From contig NZ_VIKR01000005.1 in the NCBI RefSeq assembly GCF_007004765.1, positions 310,001 through 374,000 on the forward strand: a DNA stretch of 64,000 bases. Direction: 5' to 3'. Under the pieces are notes generated by a model, which was given only the letters and a program-made list of their open reading frames with translations, searched no databases and was not told the origin of the DNA. The first letter of the stretch is position 1. Each line of letters starts with the position of its first letter. The DNA comes from Aliikangiella marina. Its GTDB lineage: Bacteria; Pseudomonadota; Gammaproteobacteria; Enterobacterales; Kangiellaceae. This document shows, in pieces, positions 1 through 7,410 of this stretch. Made by a program: the position numbers and the translations under genes.

Positions 1-2
1 AA

Positions 3-233
3 AACCTATCGGCTATTAGAGAAGAAGGTTTAAGTAAAAAAGATAGGCATCATGTTCATCTTACAGAGAATAAACAAACCGCTTTAGCGGTTGGCCAACG
101 GTACGGTAAAGTTGTTCTATTGCAAATCGATAGCGGAAGCATGCATAAAGAAGGATTTAGTTTCTATCGCTCAGACAACAATGTCTGGCTAGTTGATTCA
201 GTCCCCGCGGAATACATTAGTGAAATTGATTAG
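3..233 (+). CDS. kptA: RNA 2'-phosphotransferase KptA/Tpt1 family, 3' end only
   Basis: The last 76 codons of a gene whose start lies before the window. The visible part has RHHVHL, then TALAVGQRYGK, an FSFYRSDNNVWL stretch and VPAEYI near the end, which are the C-terminal signatures of the KptA/Tpt1 family. These enzymes remove a 2'-phosphate from RNA using NAD+, giving ADP-ribose 1'',2''-cyclic phosphate and nicotinamide. The following genes (NADAR and macrodomain) also act on ADP-ribose compounds, which supports the call. The N-terminal RNA-binding half cannot be seen, so intactness is unknown. Confidence 0.9.
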   Translation, partial: NLSAIREEGLSKKDRHHVHLTENKQTALAVGQRYGKVVLLQIDSGSMHKEGFSFYRSDNNVWLVDSVPAEYISEID

Positions 234-349
234 GAGACTTATTAGAAATGAAGTCCTAATTATACTGGTGGAAGCCGTTAAATAGAATTAAGAAACCAAG
301 AAGATAAAAGTAAGTAAAAGAACTAATTAAATAACTAGAAAGTGTAGTC

Positions 350-901
350 ATGGATATTAAGAATAAGGATGAATTATTAGCATATCTTGCCAGAGAAAAG
401 CGCATTAAGTATGTATTCTTTTGGGGGCATACCAATAAAAATAAAGCTTTGGTTAACAAAACCTGTTTTAGTCAATGGTACCCATCATCATTTGAGCTAG
501 ATGGTGTTACTTATCAAACCGCTGAGCATTACATGATGGCAGAAAAAGCGAGAATCTTTGGCAATAGCGAACTTGTTTCAAAAATAATCGAAGCCACAAA
601 TCCTTCTAAGGCTAAAGCTCTCGGTCGTCAAGTTACTGGTTTCACAAATGAAATTTGGAATCGGCATCGATTTGAGGTCGTCGTTAGAGGTAATTTAGCT
701 AAGTTCTCACAGAATAAAACAATGAAGGAATATTTATTGAGTACCAATAGACGTGTGCTAGTTGAAGCTAGTCCAGCTGATAATATCTGGGGAATCGGTT
801 TAACTGAAGATCATAAAGATGCGTCAAATCCGTTTAAATGGAAAGGTTTAAATTTACTCGGGTTTGCGCTGATGGAAGTAAGAAAATTATTAAAGGAATA
901 G
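350..901 (+). CDS. NADAR domain (YbiA-like) N-glycosidase
   Basis: 183 residues forming a complete NADAR (DUF1768/YbiA) domain. Visible motifs are FFWGHT (about 23-28), SQWYPSSF (41-48), the conserved Glu-His at 59-60 followed by AEKA (64-67), KFSQN (118-122) and EASPADNIWGIG (139-150). Family members cleave N-glycosidic bonds of riboflavin-pathway intermediates, and some remove ADP-ribose from modified guanine. The first role would be riboflavin-intermediate damage control; the second fits this neighbourhood better, with kptA 116 bases upstream and a macrodomain gene 3 bases downstream. Which substrate is used here is inference. Confidence 0.9.
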   Translation: MDIKNKDELLAYLAREKRIKYVFFWGHTNKNKALVNKTCFSQWYPSSFELDGVTYQTAEHYMMAEKARIFGNSELVSKIIEATNPSKAKALGRQVTGFTNEIWNRHRFEVVVRGNLAKFSQNKTMKEYLLSTNRRVLVEASPADNIWGIGLTEDHKDASNPFKWKGLNLLGFALMEVRKLLKE

Positions 902-904
902 AAA

Positions 905-1408
905 ATGAGCATTGAAATAATAAACGGAGACATTACCGCGCTTGAGGTGGATGCGATAGTTAATGCTGCTAATCGTTCGCTTTGTGGGGGAGGCGGCGTA
1001 GATGGTGCAATTCATAGAGCTGCCGGACCAGAGCTATTAGCTGAATGTCGGACACTAGGTGGCTGTGATACAGGCGCTGCAAAGATAACGCAGGGATATC
1101 AATTGGCTGCTAAATATATAATCCACGCAGTTGGGCCAGTTTGGTATGGTGGAAATAAGAATGAGGAAGAGTTGCTTCGTGCTTGTTACCGAGCATGTTT
1201 GGAATTGGCAAAAGACTATCAAGTCGAGACAATTGCTTTTCCAGCGATTAGCTGTGGTTCTTACCGCTTCCCGATTGAGAAAGCCTGTGAAATCGCTATT
1301 GAGGTTATAAAAGACCATTTGTTGGAGGAGAGAAATCTAAAGGTTTTACTTGTCTGTTTTGAAGACAAAATATCTAGAACATATTCGAGAATACTAGACA
1401 AAAAATGA
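905..1408 (+). CDS. ymdB: Macrodomain ADP-ribose hydrolase, YmdB type
   Basis: 167 residues, the usual length of a stand-alone macrodomain. It contains NAANRSLCGGGGVDGAIH (about 20-37), the ADP-ribose-binding and catalytic loop of YmdB-type O-acetyl-ADP-ribose deacetylases, then IIHAVGPVW (about 72-80) and the FPAISCGSYRFP loop (about 112-123). Such enzymes hydrolyse O-acetyl-ADP-ribose, ADP-ribose 1''-phosphate or ADP-ribosyl adducts. It starts 3 bases after the NADAR stop, with AAGGA at good spacing, so the two are translated as a unit. A natural link is that KptA produces ADP-ribose cyclic phosphate, which macrodomain enzymes can help recycle. Confidence 0.93.
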   Translation: MSIEIINGDITALEVDAIVNAANRSLCGGGGVDGAIHRAAGPELLAECRTLGGCDTGAAKITQGYQLAAKYIIHAVGPVWYGGNKNEEELLRACYRACLELAKDYQVETIAFPAISCGSYRFPIEKACEIAIEVIKDHLLEERNLKVLLVCFEDKISRTYSRILDKK

Positions 1409-1656
1409 AATACGAAATTATAGAAAAATCCTGGTCTAAACGACGCAAACTAGACGAACAAGTAGAGATAACTGATATTGAATTTAAAGATTTCGCTAAG
1501 GTCCACAATCATTTTTGTAAGATGATTGTCACTTATAGTGATGGGAAAAGTGAACGACTCGTCGCGAGGGTAGTCTATAGTGATATCAATCAGCATTGGA
1601 TTGTTGATGGTATGTCGGTCGCTGTACGTTTGAAGGATGAAGATGAAGCTCAATAA
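1405..1656 (+). CDS. Small protein of unknown function in the NADAR-macrodomain operon
   Basis: 83 residues, not recognised. It is soluble and charged, with no signal peptide and no cysteine pair. The middle reads as alternating beta strands (MIVTYSDGKSERLVARVVYSD), compatible with a small beta-sheet fold. Its ATG overlaps the TGA of the macrodomain gene by 4 bases, and its own 3' end overlaps the start of the next gene, so translational coupling on both sides argues that it is real. A role in ADP-ribose handling is possible only by association. Confidence 0.65.
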   Translation: MKYEIIEKSWSKRRKLDEQVEITDIEFKDFAKVHNHFCKMIVTYSDGKSERLVARVVYSDINQHWIVDGMSVAVRLKDEDEAQ

Positions 1657-2332
1657 GGCAATTATTTTAATCTTAGTAATTTTTCTAACTGCCGAAGTTT
1701 CTGCGAAAGAGAGTATTTGTTATGGCACGACTTCGAATGGAAAGCTGAAGAATGGGGTCGAGCTTCCCTCTGGCGGTGCCAATTACGTATCTTACTCTTC
1801 AGTTGCTCGTATAGCTGGGCGCACCTATGTCCATTCTGCGGTAAGAGATATTATTGTCGCAGCCTATAAAGAACTAGAGATAGAACAACCGAGAAAAGTC
1901 TACAAATATGCGGAAACGGGCTTTGAAGAAGGAGGCCAATTTAAACCGCATAAAACTCACAGAAATGGTTTGTCGGTTGATTTTATGACGCCGGTTACTA
2001 ATAAAAAAGGCGAGTCGGTCCATTTACCGACTAACCCTTTTAATAAATTCGGTTATAACATTGAATTTAATGCGAAAGATGAGTACGACGACCTTAAGAT
2101 CGATTACGAGGCGCTTGCGGCACATATCGTTTCGTTAGATAAACAGGCGAAAAAACTCGGTTATGGAATTTGGCGAGTAATATTTGACCCCAAATTGCAA
2201 CCTAATCTACTTAAAACTCAATATGCCGACTATTTAAAAAAGAATATTGAATTCTCTAAAAAGCCTTCCTGGGTGAGACATGATGAACATTATCATGTTG
2301 ATTTCATAGTACCCTGTGAAAAGCTTAATTAG
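1643..2332 (+). CDS. Secreted LAS-type metallopeptidase (M74/MepA-like murein endopeptidase)
   Basis: 229 residues from the second ATG, chosen because AAGGA lies 5 bases upstream; an in-frame ATG at 1637 adds two residues. A signal peptide (KAIILILVIFLTAEVSA) is followed by the zinc-peptidase pattern THRNGLSVDF (His106, Asp113) and a C-terminal RHDEHYHVDF, matching the H-x6-D ... H-x-H ligands of the LAS metallopeptidases, closest in style to penicillin-insensitive murein endopeptidase. Expected to cleave peptidoglycan peptides in the periplasm. Overlaps the preceding gene by 14 bases. Its 3' end overlaps the convergent DUF1415 gene by 8 bases. Exact substrate is not certain. Confidence 0.75.
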   Translation: MKLNKAIILILVIFLTAEVSAKESICYGTTSNGKLKNGVELPSGGANYVSYSSVARIAGRTYVHSAVRDIIVAAYKELEIEQPRKVYKYAETGFEEGGQFKPHKTHRNGLSVDFMTPVTNKKGESVHLPTNPFNKFGYNIEFNAKDEYDDLKIDYEALAAHIVSLDKQAKKLGYGIWRVIFDPKLQPNLLKTQYADYLKKNIEFSKKPSWVRHDEHYHVDFIVPCEKLN

Positions 2333-2879
2333 CACTCTCTTTCTTACTATCGGTTAGAATTTTTTCAAAAACTTCAGCTCCCGTTTCTCGGGCAAGCTCA
2401 ATATTGTTTTCAGGAATCGACTCTGGATCTAAATATCCTTCTAATACTTTTTCTAAACTTGCTTCTCGTAAAATATGGATTGCCGGGTAAGGAGACCGAT
2501 TAGTAAAGTTAGACGGATCTTCCTGAGTCACATCATTAAAACAATAATCAGGATGAAAACTGGCAAGTTGATAAGTGCCCTCATAACCCTCTTCAATTAA
2601 TAAGTCATTGGCAATTTCAAGAAAGTCAAGATAATCAAAAAAGCTTTCTAGGCCAACTGGGTAGATAACGATAGTCGTTTCAATTTCAGAGCTTTCATCT
2701 AGACGCTTAAATTCATTGACTAGCGAATGCAGTTGCTCCTCAGTATTCGCATCATTAACGAGTTCAAAATGAATACTACCTCTATCAAACTCACGTTTAG
2801 CAAAAGGGCAAAAGTTATATTCAATAATGGTATTCTTAATCCAGTATTTAATCGCATTAATGACTTGTTGCTCGTCCAT
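2325..2879 (-). CDS. DUF1415 family protein
   Basis: 184 residues matching the DUF1415 family over the full length. Landmarks are NFCPFAKRE near the N terminus (about 22-30), the middle stretch YQLASFHPDYCF (about 102-113) and NRSPYPAIHILRE (about 126-138). The family is widespread in proteobacteria, cytosolic and of unknown function. The NFCPFA and FHPDYCF motifs, with paired cysteines and histidine, suggest a redox or metal site, but this is inference. It lies 8 bases after the GST gene in the same direction, so the two probably form an operon. Confidence 0.88.
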   Translation of the reverse strand: MDEQQVINAIKYWIKNTIIEYNFCPFAKREFDRGSIHFELVNDANTEEQLHSLVNEFKRLDESSEIETTIVIYPVGLESFFDYLDFLEIANDLLIEEGYEGTYQLASFHPDYCFNDVTQEDPSNFTNRSPYPAIHILREASLEKVLEGYLDPESIPENNIELARETGAEVFEKILTDSKKESAN

Positions 2880-2887
2880 TGTTATTT

Positions 2888-3508
2888 TTAACCTTGATGC
2901 TCTGGTTTTAGTGACATACCAACATGATTTGGATGTGATTCGATGCGCTTAAACCATGCTGCTATTGCAGGATAATGGGAAAGATCAAATCCACCTTCCT
3001 CGGCGACATGGGTATAGGCATAGAGTGAGATATCTGCAATAGTATATTGGTCACCGACAAGGTAGTCATGAGATTCGAGTCTGGCATCCATAATTGACAA
3101 AGCTTTGTGCCCACCAGGTTGCTTAGATTCATATTCCGCTTTTCTTTCGTCAGGTAGACCTTGATACTTGTTGATAAATCTTGCCACTGCAATATATGGC
3201 TCATGACTATATTGCTCAAAAAATTGCCACTCTAGAACTTTAGCTCGAAGGAAACGGTCCTTGGGTAAAAATTCTGTACCTTCAGCTAAGTAGTTTAAAA
3301 TTGCGTTAGACTCAGAAAGGTATTCGCCTGAATCTAATTGAAGAAGCGGTATCTTAGCGTTTGGATTCATTTGTCTAAACTCATCCGTAGCAGCCTCACC
3401 TTCAAGTACATTGACATTAACCCACTTAAAATCGATTTCGAGCAAATTGAGTAAAAGGTAAGCTTTATAACAATTACCGGAAACAATATCGCCAAACAAA
3501 GTTAACAT
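2888..3508 (-). CDS. Glutathione S-transferase family protein
   Basis: 206 residues with the two-domain GST layout. The N-terminal thioredoxin-like domain contains NPNAKIPLLQLDSGEYLSES, where the cis-Pro and the ES pair bind the gamma-glutamyl part of glutathione. The helical C-terminal domain contains the conserved YTIADISLYAYTHVA segment. Near the N terminus there is Ser and Cys (SGNCYK) rather than a clear catalytic Tyr, as in beta- or theta-like bacterial GSTs. Substrate unknown. First gene of a probable two-gene operon with DUF1415. Confidence 0.9.
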   Translation of the reverse strand: MLTLFGDIVSGNCYKAYLLLNLLEIDFKWVNVNVLEGEAATDEFRQMNPNAKIPLLQLDSGEYLSESNAILNYLAEGTEFLPKDRFLRAKVLEWQFFEQYSHEPYIAVARFINKYQGLPDERKAEYESKQPGGHKALSIMDARLESHDYLVGDQYTIADISLYAYTHVAEEGGFDLSHYPAIAAWFKRIESHPNHVGMSLKPEHQG

Positions 3509-3722
3509 TTGCTTGAGGTCCCATAAGTAAACTGTAAGAGAACCACTATTTTATGCTTTTCATACTTGAAGGCAATAGCTAACCTATCTCTTTTGGTTAT
3601 TGAATTAAAATTTCAATAATTAGATTCTAAATAATTAGTTTTTAAGCACTAGTTGTTAAACACTCAGATTGGGAAATGTTTTTACTTTTCAATTTGCTGA
3701 GTCTTCAATCGATATAAAGAAA

Positions 3723-4538
3723 CTAAGCTGTCTTTCTTTCCGGCTCAAATGACTCCGGTTGAATAGGCGTGTTAGGTTTAAGTGAGTGTTGAAATCTTAC
3801 CAACTCTATTCTGCCACTTTCATCCTCAATCAAAGCAGTTTTGTTCTCAATCCAGTCGCCATCGTTCATATATTTAATTCCGTCAATCTCCCGAACATCA
3901 GGGTGATGAATATGACCACAGATAACGCCAGTGCAGTCGCGTCGTTTCGCTTCTTGGGTTGCAGCCTGCGCATAAGAATCTAAAGCAGTTTTTGCTTGCT
4001 TAACATTTTCTTTTAAGTAGCTTGATAGTGACCAGTAAGGGTATCCAAATTTATTTCTAATCTTGTTGTATGAACGGTTTAACCACAACAGAAAATCATA
4101 GGAAATATCACCAATCCATCCATAAAAGCGATTAAGTCTCACTAAATTATCAAAACGATCGCCGTGGAGTAGTAAGAACTTTTCACCAGATTTGCTGGTG
4201 TAGACATATTCCTTATAGATTTTAATATTTCTATAGCGATAACCAATAAACTTTCTTAAAGTTGCGTCGTGATTACCCGGTATGTAAAAAATCTCGCAAC
4301 CGCGTTTTGCCATTTTGAGGAAGTGTTTAAATAGTTTGGTATGGCAATGAGGCCAGCGCATACCCGATTTAAATTCCCAAAAATCGACTATATCACCGAG
4401 CAAGAAAAGTTTTTTTGGCTTAACCGTTTTTAGGAAACTAAGAAGTTCCTCTGCTTTACTCTCTTTATGTCCTAAGTGAATATCCGAAATCCAGATTGAT
4501 TCACATTCCCGGACAAACTGCACTTTTTGGCTTTTCAT
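3723..4538 (-). CDS. LpxH-like UDP-2,3-diacylglucosamine diphosphatase / metallophosphoesterase
   Basis: 271 residues from the first ATG; a TTG four codons earlier is possible but neither has a clear ribosome site. All calcineurin-type metal motifs are present: SDIHLGH (about 18-24), GDIVDFWE, GNHDAT, HGDRFD and GHIHHPD. The 270-280 residue length and YKxYVY...LLHGDRFD spacing fit the group of UDP-2,3-diacylglucosamine pyrophosphatase homologues that are longer than E. coli LpxH (240 residues). The expected reaction is cleavage of UDP-2,3-diacylglucosamine to lipid X and UMP at the inner membrane. A different phosphoester substrate cannot be excluded. Confidence 0.78.
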   Translation of the reverse strand: MKSQKVQFVRECESIWISDIHLGHKESKAEELLSFLKTVKPKKLFLLGDIVDFWEFKSGMRWPHCHTKLFKHFLKMAKRGCEIFYIPGNHDATLRKFIGYRYRNIKIYKEYVYTSKSGEKFLLLHGDRFDNLVRLNRFYGWIGDISYDFLLWLNRSYNKIRNKFGYPYWSLSSYLKENVKQAKTALDSYAQAATQEAKRRDCTGVICGHIHHPDVREIDGIKYMNDGDWIENKTALIEDESGRIELVRFQHSLKPNTPIQPESFEPERKTA

Positions 4539-4768
4539 GTGATTATTCAACTAATTACAAATAGTTAACTAAGCTTTTCTAGATACTCGCGAATTATCGG
4601 GTCGAAAAATGACCAGTAGGTGACAATTATTTTTCCGATTGATGACGAAGATTTGATGAATATGACGATAGAAATAGTTTTAATGACGAATTGTTTTAAA
4701 GATTTCAAAAGAATGTCATATGACAGAAATAAAATAGCTGAAATTAAGACTAATGTTAGGTTCGGATA

Positions 4769-5977
4769 ATGTTCGCGATTAAAAGATTACAGCAATTTAA
4801 CAACAAAGTTGATGTACAACTACCAACTGCAGAAGATTTACAGCAAGCCACTTTGAGCCTCACAAACGCACTCGTTGAAAAGCCATCGGTCACACCGAAT
4901 GATGCAGGATGTTTGACGATGATTGAAAATCGACTGCGTAAAATCAATATGCTGAATGAACGTTTCGATAGTGCGCCGGTCACCAATTTATTTTCTAGTT
5001 ATGGGAATAATAAACCACTGTTGGTTTTGGTTGGACATGTTGATGTCGTACCGCCTGGCGACCTAAGTAACTGGCACACGGATCCTTTTGTACCAGTTGA
5101 AAAAGATGGCTATTTGTATGGTCGTGGTTCGGTAGATATGAAGTCATCTGTTGCAGCGATGGTTGTCGCGCTAGAAGAGTTTGAAAAATTAAAACTGCAT
5201 AAAAATATTGATATAGGTCTGGTGTTAACCAGTGATGAAGAAGGTGAGGCAACTCAAGGCGTAAAGTACTTAGTAGAACAATTACAGTTAAAAGGAAAAC
5301 GTGCGCAATGGGCGCTGGTTGGAGAGCCAAGTTCTGAAGAAACTTTAGGTGATTCAATTAAAGTCGGTCGACGCGGTTCGTTAACAGGTAGAGTGATATT
5401 AAAAGGCCGTCAAGGTCACGTAGGTTATCCAGCGCAAATTATCAACCCAGTCAAATCGGCGAGTAAACTGTTAGCGAAGTTTGAATCCAAACAATGGGAT
5501 TTACCTTCGCGTTTCTTTCCCGCAACCAGTTTTCAGACGGTAAAGTTTATTTGTGACAGTGGTGCGGAGAATATATCACCTGCAAGTTTAGAATTTATCT
5601 TTAATCTCCGATACTCACCAAAACAGACGTTAGAAAAACTCCGAGGTTATATTGAAAAGAAGATCCAAAAAACTGGGCTCGAATATGAGATTGAATGGAA
5701 AGTCGATGCTGAACCATTTTTGACCCATCGGTCTCCTATTCGAAAGTGTGTTGAACAGGTGATTGAGCAAGAGTTAGCAATTAGTCCCAAACTTTCAACG
5801 GCAGGTGGTACTTCTGACGGACGTTTTTTTGCTAAAACCGGTACGCATGTTGTGGAGCTCGGATTATGTAATAAAACTATCCATCAAGCGAATGAAAGAG
5901 TTCCAGTTGCAGATCTTGGCAAATTAGCCGCTCTATATCTTAATATCTTAATTCAAATGAACCAAGCTAACGCATAG
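4769..5977 (+). CDS. dapE: Succinyl-diaminopimelate desuccinylase
   Basis: 402 residues, an M20 dizinc hydrolase that converts N-succinyl-LL-2,6-diaminopimelate to LL-diaminopimelate and succinate in lysine and peptidoglycan synthesis. Zinc and catalytic positions are visible: GHVDVVPPGD (His90, Asp92), GRGSVDMKS (Asp123), SDEEGEA (Glu157-Glu158), GEPSS, and the C-terminal His in NKTIHQANER. RRGSLTGRV marks the start of the dimerisation lid. The N terminus is about 25 residues longer than typical DapE, so a later start is conceivable, but no better-placed start codon with a ribosome site was found. Confidence 0.93.
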   Translation: MFAIKRLQQFNNKVDVQLPTAEDLQQATLSLTNALVEKPSVTPNDAGCLTMIENRLRKINMLNERFDSAPVTNLFSSYGNNKPLLVLVGHVDVVPPGDLSNWHTDPFVPVEKDGYLYGRGSVDMKSSVAAMVVALEEFEKLKLHKNIDIGLVLTSDEEGEATQGVKYLVEQLQLKGKRAQWALVGEPSSEETLGDSIKVGRRGSLTGRVILKGRQGHVGYPAQIINPVKSASKLLAKFESKQWDLPSRFFPATSFQTVKFICDSGAENISPASLEFIFNLRYSPKQTLEKLRGYIEKKIQKTGLEYEIEWKVDAEPFLTHRSPIRKCVEQVIEQELAISPKLSTAGGTSDGRFFAKTGTHVVELGLCNKTIHQANERVPVADLGKLAALYLNILIQMNQANA

Positions 5978-5987
5978 CTTGATAAAA

Positions 5988-7154
5988 CTAGGCGCTAGCT
6001 CTTCCGATTCGGAAGGCAGTGAGAACACCCAGGAACAAAAACATAGCATCGTATATGTCGAAGTTCCGAGATATTAAATCAAAAGACGATGTCCCTTGAA
6101 TATCACTGACAGTATTACTGAGCCACTGGTCAAAAGTCGGTGCCGTTGTTGCAATTCGCATTAGCCTGGGCTTCGAATAGATTTCGAAATCCTGCAGCTC
6201 TTGTTGAGAAATGTGATTGATACTGCGTGCAAAACTGAATTGGTGTTTGAGCATAAATCGCTTTAGTGCATTTTGCGTCGGATCCAGTGTGATGTATTCT
6301 TGAGCAATTTGTTTTTCCTCAAGATAAACTTTCTCTAATTGAGAACGCTCAGCATTAGAAATATCACTTAGGTTAGTCGCGACAACTTGAATAGTTTCAA
6401 AGGCTAGATACTTACCGCTGAAAATTGCAAACAGAGTAAACATCGCACATATTATTCCAGTAATTTGTCCTTTCGACCCAGTCATTGTCGAGGCATAACC
6501 AATTATTGCTCCTATAAGCAAAGCAACCAAGCTAGTTTCGTAATCGAACAATATCAACATAGCTAACCAAATTAGGCTACCTAGCGCCGCAGCTATGGAG
6601 CAAGTAATCAACATTACTGGTTTGAAGTCTTTCTCATGTACAACTTCATTGTTATCTTGAAAATCATTTTCATGGGTAAGAAGACTATCTTGTCGATAAT
6701 AGTCATTAGTGAGCCCATTTTCCTGGATTAACCCTAGTTCAACGAATGACGCGCCACAACTAGTGCAGAACTTTCCAACATCCTGAGTTTGTTGACATTT
6801 TGGGCATTTTATTTCGCTAGTCATGTTTTCAACACGATCACTCGCAGGTTCCCCTGGAATAGGCACGAGCGTTAGTCCTACTGTCGCAGCAGGTTGGTTA
6901 TGTTTTGCTACCAGATCTACTTCAATACCGAAAGACTCTAGAATACTTTTATATTGGTGAGCTTTATTTACACTTAAGTTTTGTTTGAGTACTCGTCTTT
7001 TAGCAATATAGCTGAGTGATTTGTCTTCACTAAGCTTAAATTGCTTAGCAAATCCTTTTGCAGCTTCATCAGCAGAAAAGCCCAATAAGCGCTTTCCAGT
7101 GATTATGACGCTATATCGGATGTCCTTGCTGACTTCTGAGTCGAGTAATTGCAT
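5988..7154 (-). CDS. Zinc-ribbon membrane protein of unknown function
   Basis: 388 residues, not recognised as a named family. Residues about 1-80 form a small alpha/beta unit (VIITGKRLLGF ... KAHQYKSILESFGIEVDL) like the short domain that precedes DUF805-type membrane domains in other proteobacterial proteins, from memory. A zinc ribbon follows (CPKCQQTQDVGKFCTSCG), then three to four transmembrane helices around 175-265, a mainly soluble region of about 100 residues, and a final hydrophobic segment (AMFLFLGVLTAFRIG). This could be a membrane-anchored sensor or scaffold. GGAA lies 6 bases ahead of the ATG. It converges on dapE with a 10-base gap. Confidence 0.7.
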   Translation of the reverse strand: MQLLDSEVSKDIRYSVIITGKRLLGFSADEAAKGFAKQFKLSEDKSLSYIAKRRVLKQNLSVNKAHQYKSILESFGIEVDLVAKHNQPAATVGLTLVPIPGEPASDRVENMTSEIKCPKCQQTQDVGKFCTSCGASFVELGLIQENGLTNDYYRQDSLLTHENDFQDNNEVVHEKDFKPVMLITCSIAAALGSLIWLAMLILFDYETSLVALLIGAIIGYASTMTGSKGQITGIICAMFTLFAIFSGKYLAFETIQVVATNLSDISNAERSQLEKVYLEEKQIAQEYITLDPTQNALKRFMLKHQFSFARSINHISQQELQDFEIYSKPRLMRIATTAPTFDQWLSNTVSDIQGTSSFDLISRNFDIYDAMFLFLGVLTAFRIGRASA

Positions 7155-7233
7155 ATCATTCCGTGATAATAGTGGTTAGACGCGCGATCCTAGCGCAAGT
7201 GATAAATAATTGCACTGCTATAAGTGAAATTTA

Positions 7234-7309
7234 ATGCCATTAATGGCATATATTCTATTTAGGGATACCAGGACCGATTCAGGGATACCAGCAGTGATTG
7301 AGGTACCAG
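7234..7309. repeat. 16-bp palindrome plus 20-bp-phased AGGGATACCAG repeats
   Basis: In the gap between two leftward genes there is a perfect palindrome, ATGCCATTAATGGCAT (7234-7249). AGGGATACCAG follows at 7261-7271 and again at 7281-7291, exactly 20 bases apart, with a degenerate third copy, AGGTACCAG, at 7301-7309. The 20-base phase is about two helical turns, as expected for a regulator binding side by side upstream of the 5988-7154 gene. No other regulatory element was recognised here. Confidence 0.45.
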
Positions 7310-7410
7310 CATTGTTTCAATGTGAATAAGGACGACTAAAGACCAGATGTAGAGAATGATAGGAAAATTTTGCTGCGGGCGTGATGATTCTCGACCGCAG
7401 CGAAACTACT

